Assembly: GCA_964402925.1 (NCBI GenBank)
Contig: CAYOED010000005.1
Location: forward strand, 15,856 to 79,855
Reading direction: 5' to 3'
DNA length: 64,000 nt
Origin: Suilimivivens sp964402925
GTDB taxonomy: Bacteria > Bacillota > Clostridia > Lachnospirales > Lachnospiraceae
The notes beneath the pieces were generated by a model. The model was given only the letters and a program-made list of their open reading frames with translations. It was not told the origin of the DNA and made no database searches. Positions 1-9,645 of the stretch are shown in pieces (position 1 is the stretch's first letter; every line of letters begins with the position of its first letter). Made by a program: the position numbers and the translations under genes.

Positions 1-962
1 ATATCGCTTCCATAATAATAGTGGATGATGTCAATTGCAGAATAGCCTTCTTCTCCGAGGTATTTGGAGCCCCACTGGCTTAAGCCGTTGCAGGTGACTC
101 TTCTGCCGTCGCAGTAGGATGTAAAGATTGGCTGGCGCACGCCTGGTCTGGATAAGTAGTTGGCAAAGACACTGTCTACGATTCTGTCTATATTTTCGTA
201 AAAGTTTCTTCCGTGAATCCACTTCTGGTCGTAAGCTGTAGAGGATGTAATTGTAAAGTTGTAGCCTTTGTTGCGATACCACTCTGTATAGACCCTGTTT
301 AAGGTAAAGGACATGATTGCAAGGGTATTTGCATAAATAGCACTTTCTGGCCAGGTGGCATAGATTTCTGAGGAAACAACGTTTTTGATATAATCCCGGT
401 ATTTGACATAATAGTTGGCAGCTGTGGAATCGTCAGGAACACCGTCATGAACGACTACATACTCTGGTATCACTACACGGCTAAGTACGATTTCTCCGCT
501 TTCATCCATAGGCTTGATCTCATCTTCAGGAATTTTAGGCGGATAATCCCCATACAGCGTGTGATCCGGTATCACGATTACTTCATCTGTTTCTTCTGTG
601 GTCTCCAAAGGAGTCAGGCTGACCGGCTGCACAGCCGTGACGTCCGGCAGGATTTCTGTTCCTGAAATCATAAGCGGCTCATAGCCGGGTGCCTCGATCT
701 GGATGTTATATTCTGAATAGGGCTGCTGTTCTACAGGTGTCAGGCTATATTCCAAAGGCGGCGCCGGCAGTTCAATCTCCTGTGTCTGTCCTGATGAATC
801 GGTAGTGACCTTCTCTATCGTCACATCCGGCACGCCTGTATAAGAAATTGTCACGATAGCATCCTGTACCGGTATCAATCCTAATGTAGAAGTCACATTG
901 ATCTGCAATTTACCGGAGTATGCGCTGTCCACCTGGGCGCTTTTTAAAATATTTTCGGGCAT
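1..962 (-). CDS. sleC: Spore cortex-lytic enzyme SleC (5' part, cut by window edge)
   Basis: About 320 residues are visible from an ATG at 962, and the frame stays open to the window edge, so the 3' end is missing. The product matches the SleC pattern: an N-terminal domain (TLGLIPVQDAIVTISYTG), then HTLYGDYPPKIPEDEIKPM, then a SpoIID/LytB-like lytic transglycosylase region with EIYATWPESAIYANTLA, NKGYNFTITSSTAYDQKW and SYCDGRRVTC. SleC degrades cortex peptidoglycan during germination in clostridia and is stored as a zymogen. The C-terminal peptidoglycan-binding domain usual in the family would lie left of position 1. Recognition is from remembered conserved segments of clostridial SleC. Confidence 0.88.
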   Translation of the reverse strand, partial: MPENILKSAQVDSAYSGKLQINVTSTLGLIPVQDAIVTISYTGVPDVTIEKVTTDSSGQTQEIELPAPPLEYSLTPVEQQPYSEYNIQIEAPGYEPLMISGTEILPDVTAVQPVSLTPLETTEETDEVIVIPDHTLYGDYPPKIPEDEIKPMDESGEIVLSRVVIPEYVVVHDGVPDDSTAANYYVKYRDYIKNVVSSEIYATWPESAIYANTLAIMSFTLNRVYTEWYRNKGYNFTITSSTAYDQKWIHGRNFYENIDRIVDSVFANYLSRPGVRQPIFTSYCDGRRVTCNGLSQWGSKYLGEEGYSAIDIIHYYYGSD

Positions 963-1061
963 AAAATACCTCTGCATATATACTTATCATATCATATGCA
1001 GAGGCATTCAAATCGTTCATACTCTTTTCAGCACTCCGCACTGCGGCGGAGCCTTCTTTTC

Positions 1062-3137
1062 CTATTTCGTCAGAAGCATCATAATATCATTGCTTCTTGT
1101 CACAAACTTGCTCATTGCTTCCGGTTCAAGCGGTGCATGCTGTAAAAGTGCCAGATCATACAGCTGTTCGCAGATCAAATTGACATTGTCACCTTCCGTA
1201 TGCTCCATAATGTACTGTACCAATGGATGGTTTGCGTTTAATACCAGGGTCTCCCCTTCCTTTCCAAAACCGCCCATGTCCATGCCCGGCATAGAGTACA
1301 TTTTCATCATATCCTGCATTCTTCTGCTTTCCTCAGAAAGGGTGATCACGGAAGATATCTTTTTGTTTTTCAGCTTTTCGACCTTGATGGTAATCTTATC
1401 CTTCTTCAGGACCTTTTTCATCACCTTGCCGATGGCATCTGCTGCCTCTTCCAGTTCCTTTTCCGCCTTTTTGCTTGTCTTTGCTTTGAAGGTGTCTGTA
1501 AGATCTGCATCGATTCTCTGGAATTTGATGCCCTCATTTTTTGCTTCCAGCTGGGAAATGAAAGGCTGGTCAATATTGTGAGTCAGAATAACGGCATCCA
1601 TCTTTGCAGCCTTGAACATGCTGATGTACTGTCCCTGCTGTTTTTCGTCGGTCACGTAATAAATAACCTTTTCTTTCTTTTCTTCCTCTTCTTCGCCTGA
1701 TTCCTCATCTGTTCCGGTGCTTACTACATTACCGTCTGCATCAACCACCTCGGCAGCCTGAGGCTCCTGTTCCTTCTCCTGCCCCTCTTCGTCATCCTCA
1801 AGGTCTGTCTTATTAACCTCCAGGCATTCGGGAAGTGTCAGGTAGGCGCCGTCCAGATTCTTGAACAGAATGTAGTCTGTCATCTTCTCGCAGAACTTGT
1901 CGTCCTTAAGGCATCCGAATTTGATAAAAGGACTGATATCATCCCAGTATTTATCATACTCTTCCTTTTCTGTCTTACACATACCGGAAAGCTTGTCTGC
2001 CACCTTCTTGGTAATATAATCAGAAATCTTCTTTACAAATCCATCATTCTGCAGAGCGCTTCTTGATACGTTAAGAGGCAGATCAGGACAGTCAATAACA
2101 CCCTTTAACAGCATAAGAAATTCGGGGATGACTTCCTTGATGTTATCCGCAATAAACACTTGATTGTTGTACAGCTTGATCACACCTTCGATGGACTCAT
2201 ATTCCATATTGATCTTAGGGAAATACAAAATGCCCTTTAAGTTGAAAGGATAGTCCATATTCAGGTGAATCCAGAACAACGGCTCCTTATAATCCTGGAA
2301 AACCTTGCGGTAAAATTCCAGGTACTCCTCTTTCGTGCACTCATTGGGATGCTTTGCCCAAAGAGGCATGGTTTCATTTAAAAGCTCGGGACGTCTGATA
2401 ATCTTATACCGTAATTTATCTTCTTCCTTCTCCGGCTTGATTTCCTCCACTACGGTATCTGTATCCAGCTTTTCCTCTGCATCAATAGTCTGGGTTTCTT
2501 TCGTATTCTCTTTAGAAAGATAAATTTCAACAGGCATGAAAGAGCAGTATTTTTTGATGACCTCTCTTGCCTTGTACTCGTTGCAGAATTCCAGTACATC
2601 TTCATTTAAGAACAAGGTGATGGTGGTGCCGACTTCTTCTCTTTCGCCCTGCTTCATATCAAATTCTGTGCCGCCGTCGCATTCCCAGTGAACAGGCTGT
2701 GCCCCTTCCTGCCAGGAAAGGGTGTCGATATGCACTTCATCTGCCACCATGAATGCAGAATAAAATCCCAGTCCAAAATGACCGATGATCTGATCTTCAT
2801 TGGTTTTGTCTTTGTATTTTTCAATAAAATCCGTTGCACCGGAAAAGGCAATCTGATTGATGTATTCTTCTACCTCATCCGCTGTCATACCGATACCATT
2901 ATCGATGAATTTAAGGGTCTTCTCCTCAGGGTTTACCAGCACCTGTACTTTCCCTTTATACTCCTGCGGAAGGGCATATTCTCCCATCATGTCCAATTTT
3001 TTCAATTTGGTTATGGCATCGCATCCATTGGATATCAATTCCCTGAAAAAGATGTCATGGTCTGAATATAACCATTTCTTAATAATCGGGAATATGTTTT
3101 CACTGTTGATTGATAAGCTTCCGTGTTTCTCTGCCAC
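1062..3137 (-). CDS. htpG: HtpG (bacterial Hsp90 chaperone) with acidic insertions
   Basis: ATP-dependent cytosolic chaperone, 691 aa; bacterial HtpG is usually 620-650 aa. The GHKL ATPase fold is clear: FFRELISNGCDA (about 30-41), DNGIGM (79-84) and GHFGLGFYSAFM (119-130). Two charged insertions stand out: one at about 209-243 at the N/middle domain junction, and a strongly acidic one at about 440-497 in the middle domain. The start is GTG, preceded by an AAAGGAGT Shine-Dalgarno 8 nt upstream. The gene is probably transcribed alone from a promoter with an adjacent CIRCE operator, so HrcA-controlled heat-shock expression is expected. Confidence 0.97.
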   Translation of the reverse strand: MAEKHGSLSINSENIFPIIKKWLYSDHDIFFRELISNGCDAITKLKKLDMMGEYALPQEYKGKVQVLVNPEEKTLKFIDNGIGMTADEVEEYINQIAFSGATDFIEKYKDKTNEDQIIGHFGLGFYSAFMVADEVHIDTLSWQEGAQPVHWECDGGTEFDMKQGEREEVGTTITLFLNEDVLEFCNEYKAREVIKKYCSFMPVEIYLSKENTKETQTIDAEEKLDTDTVVEEIKPEKEEDKLRYKIIRRPELLNETMPLWAKHPNECTKEEYLEFYRKVFQDYKEPLFWIHLNMDYPFNLKGILYFPKINMEYESIEGVIKLYNNQVFIADNIKEVIPEFLMLLKGVIDCPDLPLNVSRSALQNDGFVKKISDYITKKVADKLSGMCKTEKEEYDKYWDDISPFIKFGCLKDDKFCEKMTDYILFKNLDGAYLTLPECLEVNKTDLEDDEEGQEKEQEPQAAEVVDADGNVVSTGTDEESGEEEEEKKEKVIYYVTDEKQQGQYISMFKAAKMDAVILTHNIDQPFISQLEAKNEGIKFQRIDADLTDTFKAKTSKKAEKELEEAADAIGKVMKKVLKKDKITIKVEKLKNKKISSVITLSEESRRMQDMMKMYSMPGMDMGGFGKEGETLVLNANHPLVQYIMEHTEGDNVNLICEQLYDLALLQHAPLEPEAMSKFVTRSNDIMMLLTK

Positions 3138-3195
3138 GATAAATCACTCCTTTTTACTCTTTCCTTCATTTTCCGTATTTCTAAAGCTAGAATTA

Positions 3196-3224
3196 AGTGT
3201 AATTCCCTTTTCTTTAAAAGTCAA
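3196..3224 (-). promoter_or_regulatory. Predicted sigma-A promoter of htpG
   Basis: On the minus strand, TTGACT (3219-3224) and TACACT (3196-3201) are separated by exactly 17 bp, upstream of the htpG GTG at 3137. The -10 is imperfect. The CIRCE operator begins 7 bp upstream of the -35, a placement that would let bound HrcA block polymerase. Confidence 0.6.
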
Positions 3225-3231
3225 GATAAAA

Positions 3232-3258
3232 TTAGCACTCATTTCACACGAGTGCTAA
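3232..3258. promoter_or_regulatory. CIRCE operator (HrcA binding site)
   Basis: A perfect inverted repeat TTAGCACTC-N9-GAGTGCTAA, identical to the CIRCE consensus, lies upstream of htpG. HrcA binds CIRCE in the absence of stress and represses chaperone genes. In Bacillus subtilis htpG is not under HrcA, so this marks the clostridial arrangement. Confidence 0.95.
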
Positions 3259-3336
3259 TAATTCCTCTGAAAGGCTGTATTTTAGGGCTTTAGATAAATC
3301 TAAAATTTTTATTAACAGTTCTATAGGTTACACTTT

Positions 3337-4410
3337 TCACCCAAAATATTGATTATAAATATCAAAAAAATCCCGGGTCGTGACCTCATCATTTTCAATA
3401 AATGTCACGTTTTCCCAAAGTTCCTCGTTTAAGGTTCTTGTAAGCGAAGTAACAAATGCATCATACTCCTGTCCAAATACTTCTTCCCGCCTCTTTTCAA
3501 CAATCTTTACTTTATTTGCATCTGTCTCTTCCCTATTGAAGGTACTGATACATTTGATGATGTGGTATCCATATTCCGTTTCCACAATATCACTGATTTC
3601 CCCGGTTCCTAAATTAAACGCCGCTTCCTCAAAGGCAGGATCCGTTTCCCCTTTGCCGAAGGAGAAGGTTCCCTTATCCCCCTCGCTGTACTGAAGCACC
3701 AGTTCCTCAAAATCACTGTCTTCTTCCCTTGCCAATTTCAGGATGTCCTCTGCCTGCTGTCTTGCCTCTTCTCTTGCGTTCTGTGTATATTCTATCTTTT
3801 TCCCCGTGCCGTCCAGTGCATAAGTCACAATCAGTATATGCTCTACCGTAATGGTTCGGGCTTCATCATCACTGATCTCCGGATTGATATCCTTAATAAT
3901 GTACTCATAAACCTTATTTGCCAGCGCAAACTCCGCATATAGATTCTCAATGATATCCTCTGTCACATTCATACACTCGCGTTCTGCCTGGTTCAAAGAA
4001 TTGTAATATGCGGCGGCGGCAGTTTTCACCGTCTTTAATTCCGCGTCACTCAAAGCCACGCCATGCTGCTGCGCTAAAAGATTCATGGTCTTGATCTGGG
4101 CAAGCTGGGCAAGAACCGTCTCTTTTACATTTTCTTCAAGCGTGACGCCGTTTAAATCTGTTTTCCATATTTCTTTTCCATAAACACTTTCATACTGATC
4201 CTGAGTATTGGTGAGGTACACCATGATTTCCGGCAGCGTACAGGACACGGTTTCTATCCTGAAAATCTCATTCTTTTTGAATCCTGTGGTCAGTACAAGC
4301 TTTGTATCTGCATCTTTCTTTTGGCATCCTCCGGCCGTAAAAAGAAAAAGTCCGCAAAGCAGCAGAATAAAAATCCTCTTTCCCATCATTCCTCTGTTTC
4401 CTGTTTTCAT
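3337..4410 (-). CDS. Lipoprotein parvulin-type peptidyl-prolyl isomerase (PrsA-like foldase)
   Basis: 357 aa. The N-terminus has basic residues, a hydrophobic stretch and a lipobox-like TAGGC at about residue 25-29, so it is probably anchored outside the membrane. An alpha-helical SurA/PrsA-like N-domain is followed by a parvulin rotamase domain (about 185-305) with VEHILI, FEELVLQYSEG, GTFSFGKGETDPAFEEAAF and EYGYHIIK. It is expected to help fold exported proteins. The ATG overlaps the stop of the upstream FAD protein (ATGA), so the two are translationally coupled. The functional link between them is unknown. Confidence 0.88.
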   Translation of the reverse strand: MKTGNRGMMGKRIFILLLCGLFLFTAGGCQKKDADTKLVLTTGFKKNEIFRIETVSCTLPEIMVYLTNTQDQYESVYGKEIWKTDLNGVTLEENVKETVLAQLAQIKTMNLLAQQHGVALSDAELKTVKTAAAAYYNSLNQAERECMNVTEDIIENLYAEFALANKVYEYIIKDINPEISDDEARTITVEHILIVTYALDGTGKKIEYTQNAREEARQQAEDILKLAREEDSDFEELVLQYSEGDKGTFSFGKGETDPAFEEAAFNLGTGEISDIVETEYGYHIIKCISTFNREETDANKVKIVEKRREEVFGQEYDAFVTSLTRTLNEELWENVTFIENDEVTTRDFFDIYNQYFG

Positions 4411-5810
4411 GCCTCTATCGTCCTTAAAATGCTCCTCGCAACGCTGATGCCGTTAGCGGACGCCTGCTGAAGACCTCTGGTTACTCCAGCTCCGTCGCCA
4501 ATCGCCCTAAGTCCCTTTATGCTGGTCTCAAAGTCTTTGTTTACGATTACCTTATTGGAATAGAACTTCACCTCCACTCCATAAAGGAGAGTTTCAGCCG
4601 CAGCAATTCCCGGAGTGATCTTATCCAGTGCCAGCAGCATCTCCTCTATATCCACCATAATCCTGTGAGGAAATACCAGTGACAAATCGCCGGGCACTGC
4701 ATCCTTTAGGGTGGGCATAATATTGTTTCTATAAAGACGTTCCTCTGTTGTCCTTCTTCCTCTTCTGAAATCCCCGAAGGTCTGCACCAGTATCTTTCCT
4801 CCGCAGAGCATGTTGGAAAGCTGGGCAATATGCTTGCCGTACTCAATCGGCGTCTTAAATGGCTTGGTAAAATTCTTGCTGACCAGAATGGCAAAATTGG
4901 TGTTATTGGTTTTATAATCTTTTGATTTATACGCATGACCGTTCACCACAGCCAGCCCGCCTTCATAATACTCCGTTGCCACCTCGCCGGAAGGATTGGT
5001 ACAAAAGGTTCTTACTTTATCATCAAAGGTAGGGGTATGATAAATCAACTTTGCTTCGTATAAGTTCTCATTAAGGAATTGCATCACTTCGTCCCGCACT
5101 TCTACCCTGACGCCGATATCCACCGTCCCCGGTGTAGTTTCTATTCCGATTTCCTGGCACTTGTCCTTAAACCAGTCTGCCCCCTCGCGTCCTACTGCCG
5201 ATACAATTTCCTTCGCATAGAAAGTCTCTTCCTTGTTCGTCCTCATTCCAACGGCTGCCCCATCTTCCACCAAAATTTCTTCCACCATGGTATTGAACTT
5301 AAAGGTCACTCCCTTTTCCTCCAGATGGTGCTGCAGCTTTTCGTAAATCTTATATCCTTCCTCTGTTCCCAGATGGCGTATAGGGCATTCTACCAGCTTT
5401 AAATTGGCGTTGATTGCTTTTTTGCGAATTTCCCGTATTTCTTCTTGTTTGTCTACTCCATAAACGTTGGTATCCGCACCAAACTTAAGATAGATTCCAT
5501 CTGACTCTTTGATCAGTTCTTCCGTTTTCTCATATCCTAAAATTGCGGGCAAATTTCCGCCTACATCCGGAGACAGAGACAGCTTCCCGTCGGAAAAGGC
5601 TCCTGCTCCCGCGAAACCTGTGGTAATGGAACAGGGGCTGCAGCCTACGCACTGCTTGGTGACACGCTTAGGGCATTGTCTCTTTTCGATGGAACGTCCC
5701 TTCTCCACCATAAGCACCTTCAGATCATCTTTTTTATCAAGTAATTCATAGGCACAGAAAATACCCCCGGGACCTGCGCCGATAATAATCACATCATATT
5801 GATTTTCCAT
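4407..5810 (-). CDS. FAD-dependent oxidoreductase (COG2509-type)
   Basis: The product begins MENQYDVIIIGAGPGGIFCA, a textbook Rossmann FAD-binding motif (GxGxxG). A cysteine-rich segment follows (CPKRVTKQCVGCSPC), then GFAGAGAFSDGKLSLSP, and a C-terminal AIGDGAG motif that closes the flavin site. This is typical of uncharacterised NAD(P)/FAD-dependent dehydrogenases of clostridia; the substrate is unknown. I chose the second ATG (5810), because the GGAGG Shine-Dalgarno sits 5 nt in front of it and overlaps the first ATG at 5822. It ends inside the foldase start codon. Confidence 0.88.
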   Translation of the reverse strand: MENQYDVIIIGAGPGGIFCAYELLDKKDDLKVLMVEKGRSIEKRQCPKRVTKQCVGCSPCSITTGFAGAGAFSDGKLSLSPDVGGNLPAILGYEKTEELIKESDGIYLKFGADTNVYGVDKQEEIREIRKKAINANLKLVECPIRHLGTEEGYKIYEKLQHHLEEKGVTFKFNTMVEEILVEDGAAVGMRTNKEETFYAKEIVSAVGREGADWFKDKCQEIGIETTPGTVDIGVRVEVRDEVMQFLNENLYEAKLIYHTPTFDDKVRTFCTNPSGEVATEYYEGGLAVVNGHAYKSKDYKTNNTNFAILVSKNFTKPFKTPIEYGKHIAQLSNMLCGGKILVQTFGDFRRGRRTTEERLYRNNIMPTLKDAVPGDLSLVFPHRIMVDIEEMLLALDKITPGIAAAETLLYGVEVKFYSNKVIVNKDFETSIKGLRAIGDGAGVTRGLQQASANGISVARSILRTIEA

Positions 5811-5856
5811 ATTGTCCTCCATTCAAAATGAACCGATACCATAACCGCTATGTATA

Positions 5857-8478
5857 CTAGGATAACATAACAAGTGCCTCACTTCCAGCATTTGTTTTGC
5901 ATATCTGAATCTGATTCCCAATCTTCTCCGCCAGCTCCGGCACATGCGAAATGATACCGATCAGACGGTCTTTTTCCACCAGAGTCTGCAGCGTAAGGCA
6001 TGCCTGTTCCAGAGATTCACCGTCAAGACTGCCGAAGCCTTCATCAATAAATAACGCTTCCACCTTAAGCCCTCCGCTTTCCGACTGTACCACATCGCTC
6101 ATACCAAGCGCCAAGGATAAAGAAGCCTTAAATGCTTCTCCTCCCGAAAGTGTCTTGACAGAACGATATTTTCCTGTATAGTAATCCAGAACTTCAATCT
6201 CCAGATTATCTTTGCTTCTTCCGTCGCTGATCTGCTCCACTCTTTTCAGTTCATATCTGCCGCTGCTTAAAAGACGCAGTCTGATATTGGCTGCTGTCAG
6301 AATATCTTCAAAGTAAGCTGCAAGCACGTACTGCTCAAAGACCAGTCTCTTCTTATTATTCCCATTTGCAGCATCATCTAAATCCTTTAATAAGCTATAT
6401 TTTTTCATCAGCGACGCCAGCTGCTTATTTTTATCTTCCAGGGAGATCAAACCCTTTTTCACATTTTTCTGACGGCTATCAAGCGTAAGCTGCTCATCAA
6501 AGAGCTCCTTTCTTTCTTTTTCCGCCTGCTTTGATTTACTTTTCAATTCCTGCGCATCCTCCGGCTCCGCCTTGCCGGTTTCTTCTGTAAGGTGGCTTAT
6601 CATTTCACTGTTCAGATGGCAATCCTTGCGATAGGATTCAATCTCTTCCCGAAGGGCTGCGATTTCTTTCTCATCCCTTCGTATCTCCAAATACTCTTCC
6701 TGGGATAAAAATCCTGCCTCATTCAACCCCCTTTCAAACTCAGCCGCCTGCTTTTCCATCTTTTCCCTTGAAAGGATTTCCTCACCCTTTCGTTTATCCT
6801 GTATCTTTTTCTTTTCTTTAAGCACCGCAGTGCGAAGTTGATACTGCCTTAACTGCTCCATAAATTCCTTCTCACTATGGTCCTCAAGATAATCGGCTAT
6901 GACCGCCTTTCTCTTTTTGCGTTTTTCCTCCAAAAGACTGCACAACTCTGCGCGTTCTTTGACCTGTCTTTTAAGTTCTTCACTTTCCGCCTTACAGGCC
7001 GTGGTCTGCCCATGAAGCAAAGCACACTTCTTTTGCTTTTTCTCATAGACTTCCTTTAAATCTTTTACCTGCTCTTTGGTGGGAAGACTGTCACCTCTTA
7101 CTGCCGGATAAGGATGACGCACAGAACCGCATACAGGACAAGGCGCTCCTTCTTCCAGACTTTCCGCCAAAATCCCTGCCATTCCATGACGGTAAGCTTT
7201 GTCTGTCTGTTCATATAGAACCTTCGCCTCTTCCTCTTCCTTCTCTGCCTCCAGATAGATTTTCTGCAGTTTGCACAGTTCCTCACTTCTAACCTTATAC
7301 TTTTTGTTTTCCCGCTCAAACTGACCGTTTGCTTCCCGCCATTTCTCTTCCTCCTCATAGGCGGAAGCAATTTCTTCATGAACTGCAAAGAAGGATTCCT
7401 CTGCTGCATTTTTCTGCTCTAAATCCTGTATTTCTTCCTCCGAAGCCTGAATCTCCTCTTTTAAGGATGCAGTCTGTTCCTTAAGTGTCGTCAGTTTTAT
7501 TTCAACTGCTCTTAAGGAAGCCGCTCTTTCCTGCTGCTTAAGCAATTCCTCTTTCTCTTGCATTTCATCTGCTCTTTGGAGAAGAAACTGCTGGCGTGCC
7601 TTTTCTTTTTCAAGCTTGTCAAAAAGACTCTGTATCCTTTCATTTTCCGCTATCCTGCCTGCAAGCATCTGTACCTGCTCATCTTTCTGGGCATAAGCCT
7701 CCCTAATTGCTTTGCACTTTTGGCGAAGATGCTTTTCCTCTTTCTTCAGCTGCGCTATGACCCCTTCATAGTAATGGCTGCCTGTATCCTCAATGACGTC
7801 TCCATCCCGCGAAAGGATATCGATATCTTCATCCATCTTGTGTCTGCATTCCATAATCTGTCTATAGACACTGCCTGATTTTCCTTTCAGGGAAGCAGCT
7901 ATTTTCTCATACAGATCCGTTCCGAAGATTTCCCGGAAGATTTTCGTCTTTTCAGAAGGCGGCGCTGAGAGAAGCTTCGCAAATTCCCCCTGGGCAATCA
8001 TCGATAACTGCTTGAACTGACGATAATCCAATTTCAGAAGTTCCTGCACCTTGCGGGTCACTTCGCTGCTCCCTTCGATGGATTTTCCATCCGGTCCCGT
8101 AAAGACAGCCCGCTCTTTCTCCTTCGTAAAAAAATCCTGCTCCTTGCCATCTTTTCCCTGTGCCCTGCGCTTTTTAGGACGCATATATTCCGGGTTTCTG
8201 TAAATCTGATAGCTTTCTCCGGCATGGGTCATAAGAAGTTCCACATAAGTCGGTGTATCCGCCTTAGAAAAGTCACTGCGAACACTGTTCTTTTCCCGCA
8301 TCCCTCCGCTCATATTCCCGTAGAGCGCATAGGTAATGGCATCAAAAATAGTTGTCTTTCCCGCCCCGGTAGGACCCGTAATCAGAAAAAGACCTCTTTC
8401 GCTAAACCCGGTAAAATCTATTTCCTGTTTTTCCTTGTATGGTCCCCACCCACATAACGTCAGTTTGACCGGCTTCAT
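5857..8478 (-). CDS. sbcC: SbcC, ATPase subunit of the SbcCD DNA-end nuclease
   Basis: 873 aa SMC-like ATPase. Walker A GPTGAGKT lies near residue 34, long coiled coils flank a zinc-hook CPVC (about residue 447), and the ABC signature LSGGE and Walker B LFIDEGFG are near the C-terminus. It works with SbcD to cleave hairpins and cruciforms and to process blocked DNA ends. The start is 3 nt after the sbcD stop, in one operon. A hairpin nuclease is notable here because the window carries several very long palindromes, including one just upstream of this operon. Confidence 0.96.
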   Translation of the reverse strand: MKPVKLTLCGWGPYKEKQEIDFTGFSERGLFLITGPTGAGKTTIFDAITYALYGNMSGGMREKNSVRSDFSKADTPTYVELLMTHAGESYQIYRNPEYMRPKKRRAQGKDGKEQDFFTKEKERAVFTGPDGKSIEGSSEVTRKVQELLKLDYRQFKQLSMIAQGEFAKLLSAPPSEKTKIFREIFGTDLYEKIAASLKGKSGSVYRQIMECRHKMDEDIDILSRDGDVIEDTGSHYYEGVIAQLKKEEKHLRQKCKAIREAYAQKDEQVQMLAGRIAENERIQSLFDKLEKEKARQQFLLQRADEMQEKEELLKQQERAASLRAVEIKLTTLKEQTASLKEEIQASEEEIQDLEQKNAAEESFFAVHEEIASAYEEEEKWREANGQFERENKKYKVRSEELCKLQKIYLEAEKEEEEAKVLYEQTDKAYRHGMAGILAESLEEGAPCPVCGSVRHPYPAVRGDSLPTKEQVKDLKEVYEKKQKKCALLHGQTTACKAESEELKRQVKERAELCSLLEEKRKKRKAVIADYLEDHSEKEFMEQLRQYQLRTAVLKEKKKIQDKRKGEEILSREKMEKQAAEFERGLNEAGFLSQEEYLEIRRDEKEIAALREEIESYRKDCHLNSEMISHLTEETGKAEPEDAQELKSKSKQAEKERKELFDEQLTLDSRQKNVKKGLISLEDKNKQLASLMKKYSLLKDLDDAANGNNKKRLVFEQYVLAAYFEDILTAANIRLRLLSSGRYELKRVEQISDGRSKDNLEIEVLDYYTGKYRSVKTLSGGEAFKASLSLALGMSDVVQSESGGLKVEALFIDEGFGSLDGESLEQACLTLQTLVEKDRLIGIISHVPELAEKIGNQIQICKTNAGSEALVMLS

Positions 8479-8481
8479 CTC

Positions 8482-9645
8482 TTATTCTTTTCCTTCCAAT
8501 TCCTTGACTATGTCCGTCACTATATTTTTGCTTTCTTCTGACAGCTGTGTCTGTCTCACTTCTTGGTAAAATGCTTCAAATAAAGAAATCACGTCCTTCT
8601 GGCCTGCATGCATCCTGCTTCTATTCTTTGATATGACATCCTTGTCAGAAACAATTTCTATCTCTTTTCTGACGATCTGCATCACATTGGGATATACGCT
8701 CCTTATGGTTCCGATCGGGTCAATCAACTCTCCTTCGTCTGTAAGCACTGCCTGAATGTAATCCTGACTCTGCCCATTCTTCTCAATGGAATTCTCCATA
8801 GCATCATCCAATATTTCTTTCAGGCTTCCCTCAATCTTCCGCATCTCCCTCAGAGGCCGCAGCGGAAGCTCCCTTACTTCCTCAAGCCCTGCCTCCCCAA
8901 ATGAAACCAGCAGTGATTCTTTCGTCTGGCTTGTTTCCCCAAAGGAATATTTAAGAGGAGAACCCGCATACCACACTGGCCTGCTGCCAATCTGCTGGGG
9001 CTTATGGATGTGCCCCAATGCCACATAGTCAAACCCTTTGAACAAAGATGCATCCACATTGTCCAGACCGCCTACATGGATGGTGGTCTCGCTGTCCGAA
9101 AGTTCCGGTTCTTTTCCTCCATCCGTCACAAAAAAGTGAGTTACCAGCACCCTGTTTTTGCGCTTCTTCTCATCTTCCTCCTGCCAATATCCATCAAGGA
9201 GAAGTTCCACTGCCTCCTTACTGGTCCGCACACCAAGCTGGGCAGGCTTTACAAAAGGCAGGAGCACAAATTCTGACACACATGCTTTTTCTTCAAAGAC
9301 CACTCTGGTCAACCTATCTTTCTGCAATCCGGAAATATGCACCCCCTGCCTGCCAAGCAGGTTTTCGCCAAAACTGATACGCTCCGGCGAGTCATGGTTT
9401 CCGCTGATCATGATTACCTGTATCCCCATACCGGTCAATTCATTTAAAAAAGAATCTAACAACGTGACCGCCTCTCCGGGCGGAATCGCTCTGTCGTAAA
9501 TATCCCCGGCAATCACCAACGCATCCACTTGATTTGCCTGTGCCATACCGCCAATCTGTTCCAATATGAACTTTTGATCCTCCAACATTGAAAAGTCATT
9601 CACCACTTTTCCCAGATGCAGGTCAGCCACATGCAGAAATTTCAT
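8482..9645 (-). CDS. sbcD: SbcD, Mre11-type nuclease subunit of SbcCD
   Basis: 387 aa calcineurin-like phosphoesterase. It has all the metal-site motifs: DLHLG (about 8-12), GDIYD (47-51), GNHDS and GHIHK. It forms the nuclease half of SbcCD, with exonuclease and hairpin endonuclease activity. Its ATG overlaps the stop of the upstream PHP gene (ATGA), and sbcC follows after 3 nt, so the three genes are coupled. Confidence 0.96.
   Translation of the reverse strand: MKFLHVADLHLGKVVNDFSMLEDQKFILEQIGGMAQANQVDALVIAGDIYDRAIPPGEAVTLLDSFLNELTGMGIQVIMISGNHDSPERISFGENLLGRQGVHISGLQKDRLTRVVFEEKACVSEFVLLPFVKPAQLGVRTSKEAVELLLDGYWQEEDEKKRKNRVLVTHFFVTDGGKEPELSDSETTIHVGGLDNVDASLFKGFDYVALGHIHKPQQIGSRPVWYAGSPLKYSFGETSQTKESLLVSFGEAGLEEVRELPLRPLREMRKIEGSLKEILDDAMENSIEKNGQSQDYIQAVLTDEGELIDPIGTIRSVYPNVMQIVRKEIEIVSDKDVISKNRSRMHAGQKDVISLFEAFYQEVRQTQLSEESKNIVTDIVKELEGKE

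Noticed and set aside
898..1581. Plus-strand 227-aa ORF
   Set aside because: Antisense to sleC and htpG, no Shine-Dalgarno, Ser/Phe/Leu-rich composition typical of shadow frames.
3262..3336. Terminator after the PrsA-like gene
   Set aside because: Only weak AT-rich pairing and no clear T-run.
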